A program made the position numbers and the translations under genes. Below are positions 26,551 through 34,591 of a stretch of 64,000 bases of DNA, one piece after another. Source of the DNA: Nitrospirota bacterium (GTDB lineage Bacteria > Nitrospirota > Nitrospiria > Nitrospirales > Nitrospiraceae). The notes under the pieces are model-generated. The model did not search any database. It saw nothing but the letters and a program-made list of their open reading frames with translations, and had not been told where the DNA came from. Location of the stretch: the NCBI GenBank assembly GCA_040755395.1, contig JBFMAX010000007.1, forward strand, positions 103,620-167,619, in the 5' to 3' direction. Numbering within the stretch: the stretch's first letter is position 1; each line of letters opens with the position of its first letter.

Positions 26551-27491
26551 ATTCGGTTGAGCGCCAATCCTTCATGCACGCGATCCTTGCAGCGTGCTTG
26601 GTCATTGGTCTCAGCGCAGCGTCGGTGGGAACGTTGATCGTGATGGAGCGCCAACGGCCGGCAGAGATCAGAGCTGCGGAGCTCTCGTATCTGCCGAGAG
26701 GCGAATACCTGAAGGTTGCCGTTCTAGGGTACAGGCAGCTCGCGGCAGACCTTATCTGGCTCAAGGCGATCCAGCATTTTGGCGGGCGGGATGCGACCCG
26801 ATCCGATTATCGGTGGGCTTATCATGCGGTTGATGTCGTGACGGATCTCGATCCCAAGTTCGTGATGGCCTATCAAGCAGCGGGAACCATTCTGGGCGTA
26901 TGGGCTGGCTTGATTGAAGAAAGCATCGCCATCTTGAAAAAGGGCATGCAACATAATCCGGACGTCTGGCAGCTTCCGTTCATCATTGGCTATGACTACT
27001 TCTATGAACTTTGCGATCACGTTTCAGCCGCGGAGTATTTTCGCATCGCCTCGCTGTTGCCAGGGGCGCCTGAGTATCTCCCGAAGCTGGCTGCTCGGAT
27101 GACGGTCGAAAGCGGTGATCCGGACGCCGCCCTCGAATTCCTCCAGCGGTTCTATCAGCAGACCAATGACGAACGGATGCGCGAAGCGCTGGCGCAGCGG
27201 ATGAAAGAAGTCCTCGCGGAACGGGACATCCGGTTTCTCGAGGAAGCGGTCCGTCGCTACCAGTCCCGCTATCACAAGCGGCCGCAGAAACTTGCCGACT
27301 TGGTCACAGGAGGCATTATTGCCGAGCTGCCGCCTGATCCTTTCGGTGGAACGTACCGGTTCCATTCAGCCACCGGAACTGTCTCGAGTCCAGGCTTGCG
27401 GGAACGGTTACGTGTGCATCGCCACGTGAGCTGCCAACCTGCGTCGCGGAGAAGCCAGGAAGCAACCGGAACGGGTCAGGCTGGCAAGTGA
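26547..27491 (+). CDS. Membrane-anchored TPR protein with pseudopilin-like C-terminal motif
   Basis: A 314-residue protein that I do not recognise as a named family. It has one N-terminal membrane helix (about 11-32), then a periplasmic region with YLKVAVLGYRQLAADLIWLKAIQHFG and two or three TPR-like units (DPKFVMAYQAAGTILGVWAG, IAILKKGMQHNPDVWQLPFIIGYDYF). Near the C-terminus, YHKRPQKLADLVTGGIIAELPPDPFGGTYRF resembles the ending of GspG-type pseudopilins, which read KDPWGxPY at the same place. The start overlaps the ligase gene by four bases, and an ABC transporter follows after 36 bases, so all four genes look like one operon. Confidence 0.7.
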   Translation: MNSVERQSFMHAILAACLVIGLSAASVGTLIVMERQRPAEIRAAELSYLPRGEYLKVAVLGYRQLAADLIWLKAIQHFGGRDATRSDYRWAYHAVDVVTDLDPKFVMAYQAAGTILGVWAGLIEESIAILKKGMQHNPDVWQLPFIIGYDYFYELCDHVSAAEYFRIASLLPGAPEYLPKLAARMTVESGDPDAALEFLQRFYQQTNDERMREALAQRMKEVLAERDIRFLEEAVRRYQSRYHKRPQKLADLVTGGIIAELPPDPFGGTYRFHSATGTVSSPGLRERLRVHRHVSCQPASRRSQEATGTGQAGK

Positions 27492-27527
27492 CTAACTAGG
27501 TGCCCCCGACATGAGTGAGGTCAGAAC

Positions 27528-28463
27528 GTGGATGTCATCCTTGTCGAAGACTTGACGAAATCCTTCAAGCCGAACTGGCCCTGGCAGACTCCCATCACGG
27601 CGCTCGCAGGCCTTTCATTCTCAGTGAGCCGGGGAGAGATCTATGGATTCCTGGGACCTAATGGTGCCGGCAAGACGACGACGCTAAAGATCCTTATGGG
27701 ACTCATGCGGGCGACGAGCGGGAAAGCCGAAGTCTTGGGCAAACCGGCCGGCGATGTCGAGACCCGTCGGAGAATCGGCTTCCTTCCGGAGTCACCTTAT
27801 TTTTACGATTATCTGACGGCGGAAGAGTTTCTTGCGTTTTACGGACATCTCGCAGGGCTTGGAAGTACTGAGCTTGATCGCCGAGTGACCGACTTGCTCG
27901 AATTGGTGGGATTGACCGAAGCGAGGACCAGACAGCTCCGGAAATTTTCGAAAGGGATGTTGCAGCGGATAGGGCTGGCGCAGGCCCTCATTCATGATCC
28001 CGAGCTGATCATTCTCGATGAGCCGATGTCTGGCTTGGACCCAATCGGACGCAAGCAAGTTCGCGACGTGATCCTGAGTTTGCGGGACCAAGGGAAGACC
28101 GTGTTTTTCAGCACCCACATCATTCCGGACGTCGAGATGATCTGTGATCGAGTCGGAATCGTCGTCAAAGGGAAACTGCTCGCCAGTGGTCGGGTTGACG
28201 AGTTGGTGAGCGGGAATACCCGCTCCGTAGAGATCGTTTGCGAAGGATTGGCGCCCGACCAGGTATCCTTTGTGGCGCCGGACGCCGCGCGCGTACTGAC
28301 CAGGGGGCGGCAGTGTCTCATTGCGCTGCCCGTTCCGGATCGGCTGGAAGAGGTGCTGGCAGGAATCCGGCGACATGGCGGGCGGTTGATCTCCGTCACT
28401 CCGCAGAAGGGCTCTCTAGAGGATCTCTTTCTGTCACAAACCGGTATGAAGATTGAAGAATAG
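27528..28463 (+). CDS. ABC transporter ATP-binding protein
   Basis: A 311-residue ATPase. It has Walker A FLGPNGAGKTTTLKILMGL, a Q-loop region GFLPESPYFYDYLT, the signature LRKFSKGMLQRIGLAQAL, Walker B PELIILDEPMSGLDPIG and the H-loop STHIIPDVE. The C-terminal 80 residues form the DrrA/CcmA-type accessory domain found in simple two-gene exporters. Start GTG 27528 follows GAGGTCAGAAC. The partner is the permease 18 bases downstream. The substrate is unknown. Linkage with the pilin/ligase genes hints at a role in surface structure, but members of this family also export antibiotics or proteins. Confidence 0.88.
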   Translation: MDVILVEDLTKSFKPNWPWQTPITALAGLSFSVSRGEIYGFLGPNGAGKTTTLKILMGLMRATSGKAEVLGKPAGDVETRRRIGFLPESPYFYDYLTAEEFLAFYGHLAGLGSTELDRRVTDLLELVGLTEARTRQLRKFSKGMLQRIGLAQALIHDPELIILDEPMSGLDPIGRKQVRDVILSLRDQGKTVFFSTHIIPDVEMICDRVGIVVKGKLLASGRVDELVSGNTRSVEIVCEGLAPDQVSFVAPDAARVLTRGRQCLIALPVPDRLEEVLAGIRRHGGRLISVTPQKGSLEDLFLSQTGMKIEE

Positions 28464-28481
28464 TCCTTAGCGAGGTCGGTC

Positions 28482-29246
28482 ATGTGGAGTGTCATTGTGA
28501 TCGCATTCAACACCTTTCGTGAAAACCTGCGCGACAAGATTCTGTACAACCTCCTGTTCTTCGCGATGTTGCTGATCGGCGCGTCGGTGCTGTTGGGGGA
28601 GCTCACGATCGCAGAACAGAAAAAGGTCGTGACCGATACAGGACTCGCCGCGATCAACCTGGTGGGAGTGTTGATCGCCGTGTTCGTCGGCATCGGACTT
28701 GTGACCAAAGAAATCGAACGGCGTACTGTGTATACCATCATGGCAAGGCCGATTAGCCGAGTGCAGTTTCTGTTTGGCAAGTACTTTGGCCTAATAGTAA
28801 CGCTGCTGGTCAACGTGCTGATCATGCTCGCGGTCTTTATCGTCACGCTGTTGATGAATCACTCGCCAGTTCATCTGTCGCTGTTGCAGGCGGTCGAGTT
28901 GATCTTCGTCGAATTGTTGCTGGTGACCGCGTTGGCCCTGTTCTTTTCCACTTTCAGCTCCTCGACGCTGAGCGCCATCATGACGCTGGCATTCTATGTG
29001 ATCGGCCATTTGACCACCGATCTCAAGGGGATCGCCGAGAAGACCAAAAGCGAAGCGCTTAAGTCGATCATGACTGGATTGTATTATGTCTGTCCGAATT
29101 TGGAGATGCTCAATGTGAAGGGCCAGGCCGCGATTGGAATAGCCATCCCGGTGGCGTACCAAGCGATGGCCTCGGCGTACGGGCTATTGTACGCTGCGAT
29201 GCTAATCGCAGCTGCCTGTACAGTCTTTCAGCGACGTGATTTCTAA
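28482..29246 (+). CDS. ABC-2 type transporter permease
   Basis: A 254-residue inner-membrane protein with six predicted transmembrane segments, starting WSVIVIAFNTFRENLRDKILYNLLFFAMLLIGASVLLGE. The pattern fits the ABC-2 permease group (NosY/GldF-like): a large first loop, the TKEIERRTVYTIMARPISRVQFLFGKYFG block and a final pair of helices. It pairs with the ATPase just upstream. A 327-base spacer separates it from the polysaccharide locus, so the pilin-linked operon probably ends here, although no clear terminator is visible. Confidence 0.85.
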   Translation: MWSVIVIAFNTFRENLRDKILYNLLFFAMLLIGASVLLGELTIAEQKKVVTDTGLAAINLVGVLIAVFVGIGLVTKEIERRTVYTIMARPISRVQFLFGKYFGLIVTLLVNVLIMLAVFIVTLLMNHSPVHLSLLQAVELIFVELLLVTALALFFSTFSSSTLSAIMTLAFYVIGHLTTDLKGIAEKTKSEALKSIMTGLYYVCPNLEMLNVKGQAAIGIAIPVAYQAMASAYGLLYAAMLIAAACTVFQRRDF

Positions 29247-29573
29247 GTGAACGCTCAGCCATGTGCTTGCCTTGCTAAGATCGGAAGCCGGTCAACAGCG
29301 TCCTGAGCGTCTGGTGTATAGAACGGAGTAGCTTCCACCTCATCGCGGGGATGCTTTCGATTTCTGTCAGCGTAGATTTCTATGGGCCAAAGTTCAGTCG
29401 CCTCTTTGGACAGTTCTTGATCCTTGTAGGGAACAGGAAAGATCATCTTTTTGCCACATCCAGCGAAGCCTGCGGATTGGAAAATCGGTCTTTGAAACCT
29501 GGTGTTCGTCCTTGCACGAAGTGACTCAGAGTGGGGGGCAAGTTGTCCTGGAAGAATTCAGAGAGTGCTCGGA
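29247..29573. other. Spacer between the ABC transporter and the polysaccharide locus
   Basis: About 330 bases with no certain gene. The minus strand has a small open frame at 29255-29446. No clear promoter or terminator is visible; GAGAG at 29561-29565 serves the next gene as a ribosome-binding site. Confidence 0.4.
29255..29446 (-). CDS. Doubtful small ORF, 63 codons
   Basis: The predicted peptide (starting MIFPVPYKDQELSKEATELW) has a normal amino-acid mix, unlike the arginine-rich antisense frames elsewhere. The frame continues upstream without a stop through FQSAGFAGCGKK, which looks like a lipobox (FAGC), but no start codon or signal peptide precedes it. It could be a small gene with an unusual start, or the remnant of a lipoprotein gene. 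No ribosome-binding site is visible before the ATG at 29446. Confidence 0.28.
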   Translation of the reverse strand: MIFPVPYKDQELSKEATELWPIEIYADRNRKHPRDEVEATPFYTPDAQDAVDRLPILARQAHG

Positions 29574-31586
29574 ATGGAACTAACAACTAAACAGAGCTGC
29601 GAACTAGCCATAGTCATAGCGCTGGCGAGCGTGGTGACTGCGGCGGCGGTTATGGCCGGAAGGTTCGATCTGATATCGGGCAATCGAGCCGGAGAACTCT
29701 ACGATAAGAGTTACGCCCAGGTCCAGTCGCGGATCAGCTCGCAGGACACGATTGAGGGGGATTGGGAGATTACCCGGCAGGGATTACGCCTTATGCCCGG
29801 CCGGTCTGGGATAGTCACGGTACGAGTCCAAAACGACCACGAAGGGCGACTGGTCGTGTTTCTCTACGGTCGTACTAATCCGGGGTTCCATTCGACCCTT
29901 TCGATTTCTAGCGACGGACGGGCATTCCGTGAGGTAGCGCATGTCGACTCCTTGGAGGGCACATCTATTAACTTTCCATCATTGGCAGCAAGCCGAGGAA
30001 CTATATGGATTCGATTCCAGGGTCATATGGAGCCTCAGGTAGGATCAGTGGAAAGTGCAGTCCTATCACGCCTGCGCGTTGTTGTCCTGAAGCCTCCGCT
30101 CCGTTTGCCCAACCTGCCTATTGCGGCGCTGGCAGTCCTCACACCGGTGTCGGCGTATCTAATGCGGGTGTTGATCCGCCCACAAGGGGCGTTGCTATAC
30201 AGCCTTGCAGTGTTAGCCGCCTTGGCGGCAATGGTGGAAACGATTGCGCACACACGGGTAAGTGATGAGCTCAAGTGGTGGGAAGCTGTCATGATCAGTC
30301 AAGAGATGGACGGCTATTTCATAATCCCATATGTGTTGCTGATAGGAATCTTTGGCTGGTATGGACGCATGTGGCAGGTGTCTGTTCCGGGAGAACGAAT
30401 GTGGTCATGGTTTTCCATGGCAGGCATCCTCGCTGTCGGTGGGAGTTTTCGACTGAAGCGGCTGGTCGAGGTAGCCTGGAGCAGGCTTGATCCTGACGCG
30501 ATCGGATATATGCAGCTGGCCGAGAAGATGCGGAGCCCCTACGATACCGGATCTCGAGAACCTCTGTGGATTTGGATGATCAAAGGCTGGTTCTGGCTCA
30601 CAGGTGACTCGACTGTGCATCTCCGCCTGCTCACTGTGTTCTTGTCGTTGGTTCTGATCCTGGTCGCCTACAAGTTGTTCCGAGATTACACTGGGCAACC
30701 ACTAGTCGGTCTCCTGGTCGCTGCGCTGCTTAGCGTGAATCCATATCTGATCAGTCTGAGCGTGCGGGGACTGCGAGAGGAGGCGTATCTGATCACTGTG
30801 ATGGGTTTTGTTTACGCAGTGTTGGTCAAAGGAGACCAACTGGGATGTAGAAGTCGGCAAATTGGACAAGCACTGTTTGGCGCAGCGGCGCATCTGCTGC
30901 GGTTTAACAGTTACACGTTTGTGATCCCTCTCCTTTTGCTCTGGGCGTGGCGAGAAAGGGCAGGAAAATGGAGATCCGTGCTGCTTCCGCTGGCGCTCAT
31001 TGCTGCCGTGTCAATCCCCCATCTTGTGCATAACGCGAAGACGTTTGGCGATCCTCTCTATAGCGTCAACGTGCATTTTGTCTGGCTTCGTAATGTTGAG
31101 TTTGTGATTCTGAAGCAAGTCGGATGTGCGGGATGTCCGAGTCGCGAGCAGATGGAGGTAAATGCCACCCCTGGACCGTCGCTGGGTGCCTTCGAGTATT
31201 TGTTCGGGTTGCATAGCGTCGAAGAGATTCTCAGTCGAACACTCCAGGGGTACGTTGACATGTATTTGAGGCCCACGGATCAGTTCGAGATTCAAATCGG
31301 CACACAAGCGCACCCAGCCTACGTGTTTTATCTCCTTGGGCTTGGACTGCTTCTGTTTAGCCAGCACAGAGAAATGATCGTGGTCATTGTACTGTTGGCG
31401 AACGCGGTTCCGTTCGCAGTGTCTCTCGGAATCGATCCTCGACTAGGTGTTCAGACGGTCCCGTTTGCGACCTTTATATTGGCCTATTCCATCTGGTGGT
31501 CGTTCGAGCAGGTTGCCCGTTACCGGAATACGGTGGATGTGTCGGCTTGGATGACTCGCTGTCGGACGATGCACGAATTTCGATAA
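29574..31586 (+). CDS. GT-C type membrane glycosyltransferase-like protein
   Basis: About 670 residues. One N-terminal membrane helix (about 12-30) is followed by a soluble domain of about 150 residues that looks beta-rich (GIVTVRVQNDHEGRLVVFLYGRTNPGF), then about ten or more transmembrane segments. After the third helix, RLDPDAIGYMQLAEKMRSPYDTGSREPLWIWM sits where ArnT/PMT-like GT39 enzymes carry the catalytic acidic motif and a substrate-binding loop. These enzymes use polyprenyl-phosphate sugars on the periplasmic side. The ATG at 29574 has GAGAG nine bases upstream; the longer frame to 29502 starts with unlikely sequence. It is the first gene of the polysaccharide locus. Exact reaction unknown. 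Confidence 0.65.
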   Translation: MELTTKQSCELAIVIALASVVTAAAVMAGRFDLISGNRAGELYDKSYAQVQSRISSQDTIEGDWEITRQGLRLMPGRSGIVTVRVQNDHEGRLVVFLYGRTNPGFHSTLSISSDGRAFREVAHVDSLEGTSINFPSLAASRGTIWIRFQGHMEPQVGSVESAVLSRLRVVVLKPPLRLPNLPIAALAVLTPVSAYLMRVLIRPQGALLYSLAVLAALAAMVETIAHTRVSDELKWWEAVMISQEMDGYFIIPYVLLIGIFGWYGRMWQVSVPGERMWSWFSMAGILAVGGSFRLKRLVEVAWSRLDPDAIGYMQLAEKMRSPYDTGSREPLWIWMIKGWFWLTGDSTVHLRLLTVFLSLVLILVAYKLFRDYTGQPLVGLLVAALLSVNPYLISLSVRGLREEAYLITVMGFVYAVLVKGDQLGCRSRQIGQALFGAAAHLLRFNSYTFVIPLLLLWAWRERAGKWRSVLLPLALIAAVSIPHLVHNAKTFGDPLYSVNVHFVWLRNVEFVILKQVGCAGCPSREQMEVNATPGPSLGAFEYLFGLHSVEEILSRTLQGYVDMYLRPTDQFEIQIGTQAHPAYVFYLLGLGLLLFSQHREMIVVIVLLANAVPFAVSLGIDPRLGVQTVPFATFILAYSIWWSFEQVARYRNTVDVSAWMTRCRTMHEFR

Positions 31587-31689
31587 ATCTCATGTGCAGA
31601 CCAGCATAACGGCGATCCCGACTCACGCCAAACTAGACCGCGCTGGAACGTCTCAGGCGTCGCGCCTAGGGGGAGAGGGCAGACCCGAT

Positions 31690-32472
31690 ATGAAAGACCA
31701 TCTGATGCGACTCATCCGATATCGGGGGCTTCTTTGGACGCTCGCGTTGGGAGAACTGAAGGCGCGCCATCGGCAGACCGCGCTAGGCGTGCTGTGGGCT
31801 CTGGTCCAGCCGGTCTCGATGATGTTGGTCTTCCTGACCGTCTTCTCCGTGTTCGTCAAGGTTCCGGTCGAAGGCGTCTCCTATGCGGTGTTCGCTTACA
31901 CAGGATTGTTGAGTTGGCTGTTTTTTGCAAATTCCCTCTCATTGGGATCGTCCAGCATCGTAGCCAACATGAGTCTCATCACGAAGGCCAGTTTCCCGCG
32001 CGAAGTCATTCCTCTGTCGAGAGTTCTGACCGTCAGCTTTGATTTTTTGGTCGGTGCCACGGTCCTCGGCGTTCTGCTGATTCTTTCAGAGGTTCCAGTT
32101 TCGTTTGCCTGGCTTGCGGTGCCAGGAATTCTGGCTATTCAAATCATGTTCACGACCGGGCTGGTGTTACTGGTCTCCGCTCTCTACGTGCTCAAACGGG
32201 ATCTCGGAAGTCTGTTACCGCTGATCCTTCAGATATGGATGTTCCTCAGCCCAGTGGTATATCCGGTCGAGGTGATTCCAGAACAGTATCGAACGCTCTA
32301 CATGGTGAATCCGATGGCCATGATATTGGAGGCTTATCGCAATGCTCTGCTCCGAGGAACGTTGCCGCCGCCCGAATTGATTGTGTTTTCGTTGACGCTG
32401 GCTAGCGTCGCGCTGGTGATGGGATATGTCTACTTTAAGACTGTGGAACTCAGGTTCGCGGACGTGATGTAG
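31690..32472 (+). CDS. wzm: Polysaccharide ABC exporter permease (Wzm-type)
   Basis: A 260-residue ABC-2 permease that moves a lipid-linked polysaccharide across the inner membrane together with the next gene. It starts with the cytoplasmic amphipathic segment YRGLLWTLALGELKARHRQTALGVLWALVQP, typical of Wzm/KpsM/TagG, and has six membrane segments. It ends with MFLSPVVYPVEVIPEQYRTLYMVNPMAMILEAYRNALL, another hallmark of the group. I chose ATG 31690, with GGAGAGG upstream and the usual family length. A GTG at 31594 is in frame but adds 32 atypical residues. Its stop is six bases before wzt. Confidence 0.92.
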   Translation: MKDHLMRLIRYRGLLWTLALGELKARHRQTALGVLWALVQPVSMMLVFLTVFSVFVKVPVEGVSYAVFAYTGLLSWLFFANSLSLGSSSIVANMSLITKASFPREVIPLSRVLTVSFDFLVGATVLGVLLILSEVPVSFAWLAVPGILAIQIMFTTGLVLLVSALYVLKRDLGSLLPLILQIWMFLSPVVYPVEVIPEQYRTLYMVNPMAMILEAYRNALLRGTLPPPELIVFSLTLASVALVMGYVYFKTVELRFADVM

Positions 32473-32478
32473 GCTGTC

Positions 32479-33732
32479 ATGCGTTCATCAGGGATGGTCA
32501 TCCAGTTCGACGATGTTTCGAAGTGCTACAACGGACTTCCGCCCACCCTTCTACGCACGTTCTCTCGATTCTTTACACCATCAATAGACTCGGCTGGCAA
32601 CGGGAGTGGCGGGAAACAATCCGAATTCTGGGCGATCCGGCACCTCAGCTTTGAAGTTGAGCACGGCGAGACTCTCGGAATCATCGGGTCCAATGGAGCT
32701 GGGAAGAGCACGATTTTGAAATTGATCGCTGGCATCACCGCTCCGACGACAGGCCGGCTCGCCGTGGAAGGACGGGTTGGGTCGTTGATCGAGTTGGGCG
32801 CTGGTTTCAACCAGGATTTGACCGGGCGCGAGAATATTTATTTGAACGCTGCCGTGCTGGGGTTGACCAGACGGGAAATCGAACAACGCTTTGACCGGAT
32901 CGTGGCCTTTTCAGGGCTGAAAGACTTTTTGGATACGCCGGTGAAGTATTACTCCTCTGGTATGTACGCGAGGCTGGGGTTTGCGATCGCCGTTCACGTG
33001 GAGGCCGATATCCTGCTAACGGATGAAATTTTGGCAGTTGGCGACGCGGCGTTTCAGCGCCAATGCTACGAGAAATTTCAGGACTTGAAGACCTCGACTA
33101 CGATCGTCCTTGTCTCGCATGATTTGGCACGGGTGAAAGAGATATGTACGCGTGTCCTTTGGATCAATGAAGGGTGTCTGGAGCGCATAGGGAAGCCCAA
33201 TGAGGTGGTGGACGCGTATCTTGAGTTTGTCCGACTAGAACGGGAACAGAAGCTTAAAGGAATACGCCCCTTAGGTCCGGAGCCCGGGGTAAGGAGATGG
33301 GGAAGCGGAGAGATCGAAATTGTGAAGGTCACCACACATGATGCTCATGGACAACCACGGACTGTTTTCAGGACATGCGAGGATCTCATTGTCCGCATCT
33401 GTTATCAGGTGCACAGGCCGTTTCGCGATCCTGGGTTTGGTGTGAAAATTCATGCCGCAGATGGGACGTGCATTCATGCGACTAACACGTTCATGCGGGC
33501 GACTCGTGTGGCCATTAATGCTGAAGCTGGATCAATTGAGGTGCGCTATTCAAAGTTGCCGCTCTTAGCGGGTCAGTACTGGCTCACAGTGGGCGTTGCC
33601 TCCGAAAACAATTGGAGCGCACCCTACGACGTGCGGGAATTTGTTCAACACTTCGAGATTGTGACAACTCACCCAAACGTGGGGTTTATCGTCCTTGATC
33701 ATGAGTGGAGTGTGACTGGTTATGCATGTTGA
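32479..33732 (+). CDS. wzt: Polysaccharide ABC exporter ATPase with C-terminal substrate domain (Wzt-type)
   Basis: A 417-residue protein. Residues 1-245 are the ATPase: Walker A IIGSNGAGKST, the family-specific VGSLIELGAGFNQDLTGRENIYLN, the signature YSSGMYARLGFAIAVH, Walker B ILLTDEILAVGD and H-loop LVSHD. Residues about 265-417 form a separate beta-sandwich domain (RWGSGEIEIVKVTTHDAHG...). In O8/O9a-type Wzt this domain recognises the modified non-reducing end of the finished polymer. Such a domain means export probably depends on a chain-terminating modification. The overlapping methyltransferase gene (11 shared bases) fits that idea. The locus therefore uses the ABC-dependent rather than the Wzx/Wzy route, at least for this glycan. 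Confidence 0.92.
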   Translation: MRSSGMVIQFDDVSKCYNGLPPTLLRTFSRFFTPSIDSAGNGSGGKQSEFWAIRHLSFEVEHGETLGIIGSNGAGKSTILKLIAGITAPTTGRLAVEGRVGSLIELGAGFNQDLTGRENIYLNAAVLGLTRREIEQRFDRIVAFSGLKDFLDTPVKYYSSGMYARLGFAIAVHVEADILLTDEILAVGDAAFQRQCYEKFQDLKTSTTIVLVSHDLARVKEICTRVLWINEGCLERIGKPNEVVDAYLEFVRLEREQKLKGIRPLGPEPGVRRWGSGEIEIVKVTTHDAHGQPRTVFRTCEDLIVRICYQVHRPFRDPGFGVKIHAADGTCIHATNTFMRATRVAINAEAGSIEVRYSKLPLLAGQYWLTVGVASENNWSAPYDVREFVQHFEIVTTHPNVGFIVLDHEWSVTGYAC

Positions 33733-34588
33733 GCGCATCATTCCCCATCTGCACTATGGTCCATCCTATTCCTCCTACGCCGAACATCTGGGCCGGTACA
33801 TGTTTGTGGCCAGGCTACTTGGGCCGACTGCCACGGTGCTTGATTTAGGATGCGGGAGCGGATACGGCGCCGCGTATCTCGCCGAAGCATCGGGACGAAC
33901 TGTGATAGGTGTCGACCTGTCCGCCGAAGCGATCTCCTATGCCAGGAACCATTGTCAGATGCATCGACTTAGTTTTCTCAGAGCTACAGCGCCGATGCTT
34001 CCGATAAAGTCAGAAAGCGTGGATGCCGCGATCGCACTGGAGGTTATCGAACATGTGAAAGACGCAAAGGCTGTTGTGTGTGAAATCAGACGGATTCTGA
34101 AGCCCGCGGGCATCTGTGTGGTTTCGACTCCGAACCGTCTCGTCAATGGAACAGGTATGACTCCAGACAACCCATATCATGTTCGGGAGTACACTCCGGA
34201 AGAGTTCAGAACCCTGCTCCGCGTCGCCTTTGCCGAATTCTCGCTCTACGGGCAGGCCTATACGCCCGCATTCCTCGCTTTTCAGGAGAACATGAGGCGT
34301 ATCTGGCACAACTTGTCTCTGATCCCTACGCTTTTCCACGAACTGCACGCGTTAAGGTCCCGGCTAGAGAGGGATGAGCGGTTGATAGGTCTAGCACTGT
34401 TGAGGAAGTTAAAGCAGAAGCTCGCCCGGAACAAAAAAGAAACAGCCGCCGTTTCCCCTGAGCCAACAGCAGATGTCGAGCGGGCCTTTCGTCATATGCA
34501 GGCGCTGGTCAACAGCATGGCGGATCGGGAAGTCACTCCCTATGGGATCGAAAAGGCACCGGTGATCGTGGCCGTTTGTCGAGCGTGA
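33722..34588 (+). CDS. SAM-dependent methyltransferase, candidate polysaccharide-capping enzyme
   Basis: A 288-residue class I methyltransferase. Motif I is TVLDLGCGSGYGAAYLAE, motif II is TVIGVDLS, and motif IV is the SVDAAIALEVIEHV stretch, followed by ILKPAGICVVSTPN. The C-terminal 110 residues are helical and charged, possibly a coiled coil (LERDERLIGLALLRKLKQKLARNKKE), which in WbdD-type terminators positions the enzyme on the assembly complex. Translation starts inside the 3' end of wzt. The product might O-methylate the end of the glycan or methylate an inner sugar; context favours the former. No kinase domain is present, unlike WbdD. Confidence 0.82.
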   Translation: MHVERIIPHLHYGPSYSSYAEHLGRYMFVARLLGPTATVLDLGCGSGYGAAYLAEASGRTVIGVDLSAEAISYARNHCQMHRLSFLRATAPMLPIKSESVDAAIALEVIEHVKDAKAVVCEIRRILKPAGICVVSTPNRLVNGTGMTPDNPYHVREYTPEEFRTLLRVAFAEFSLYGQAYTPAFLAFQENMRRIWHNLSLIPTLFHELHALRSRLERDERLIGLALLRKLKQKLARNKKETAAVSPEPTADVERAFRHMQALVNSMADREVTPYGIEKAPVIVAVCRA

Positions 34589-34591
34589 GAT

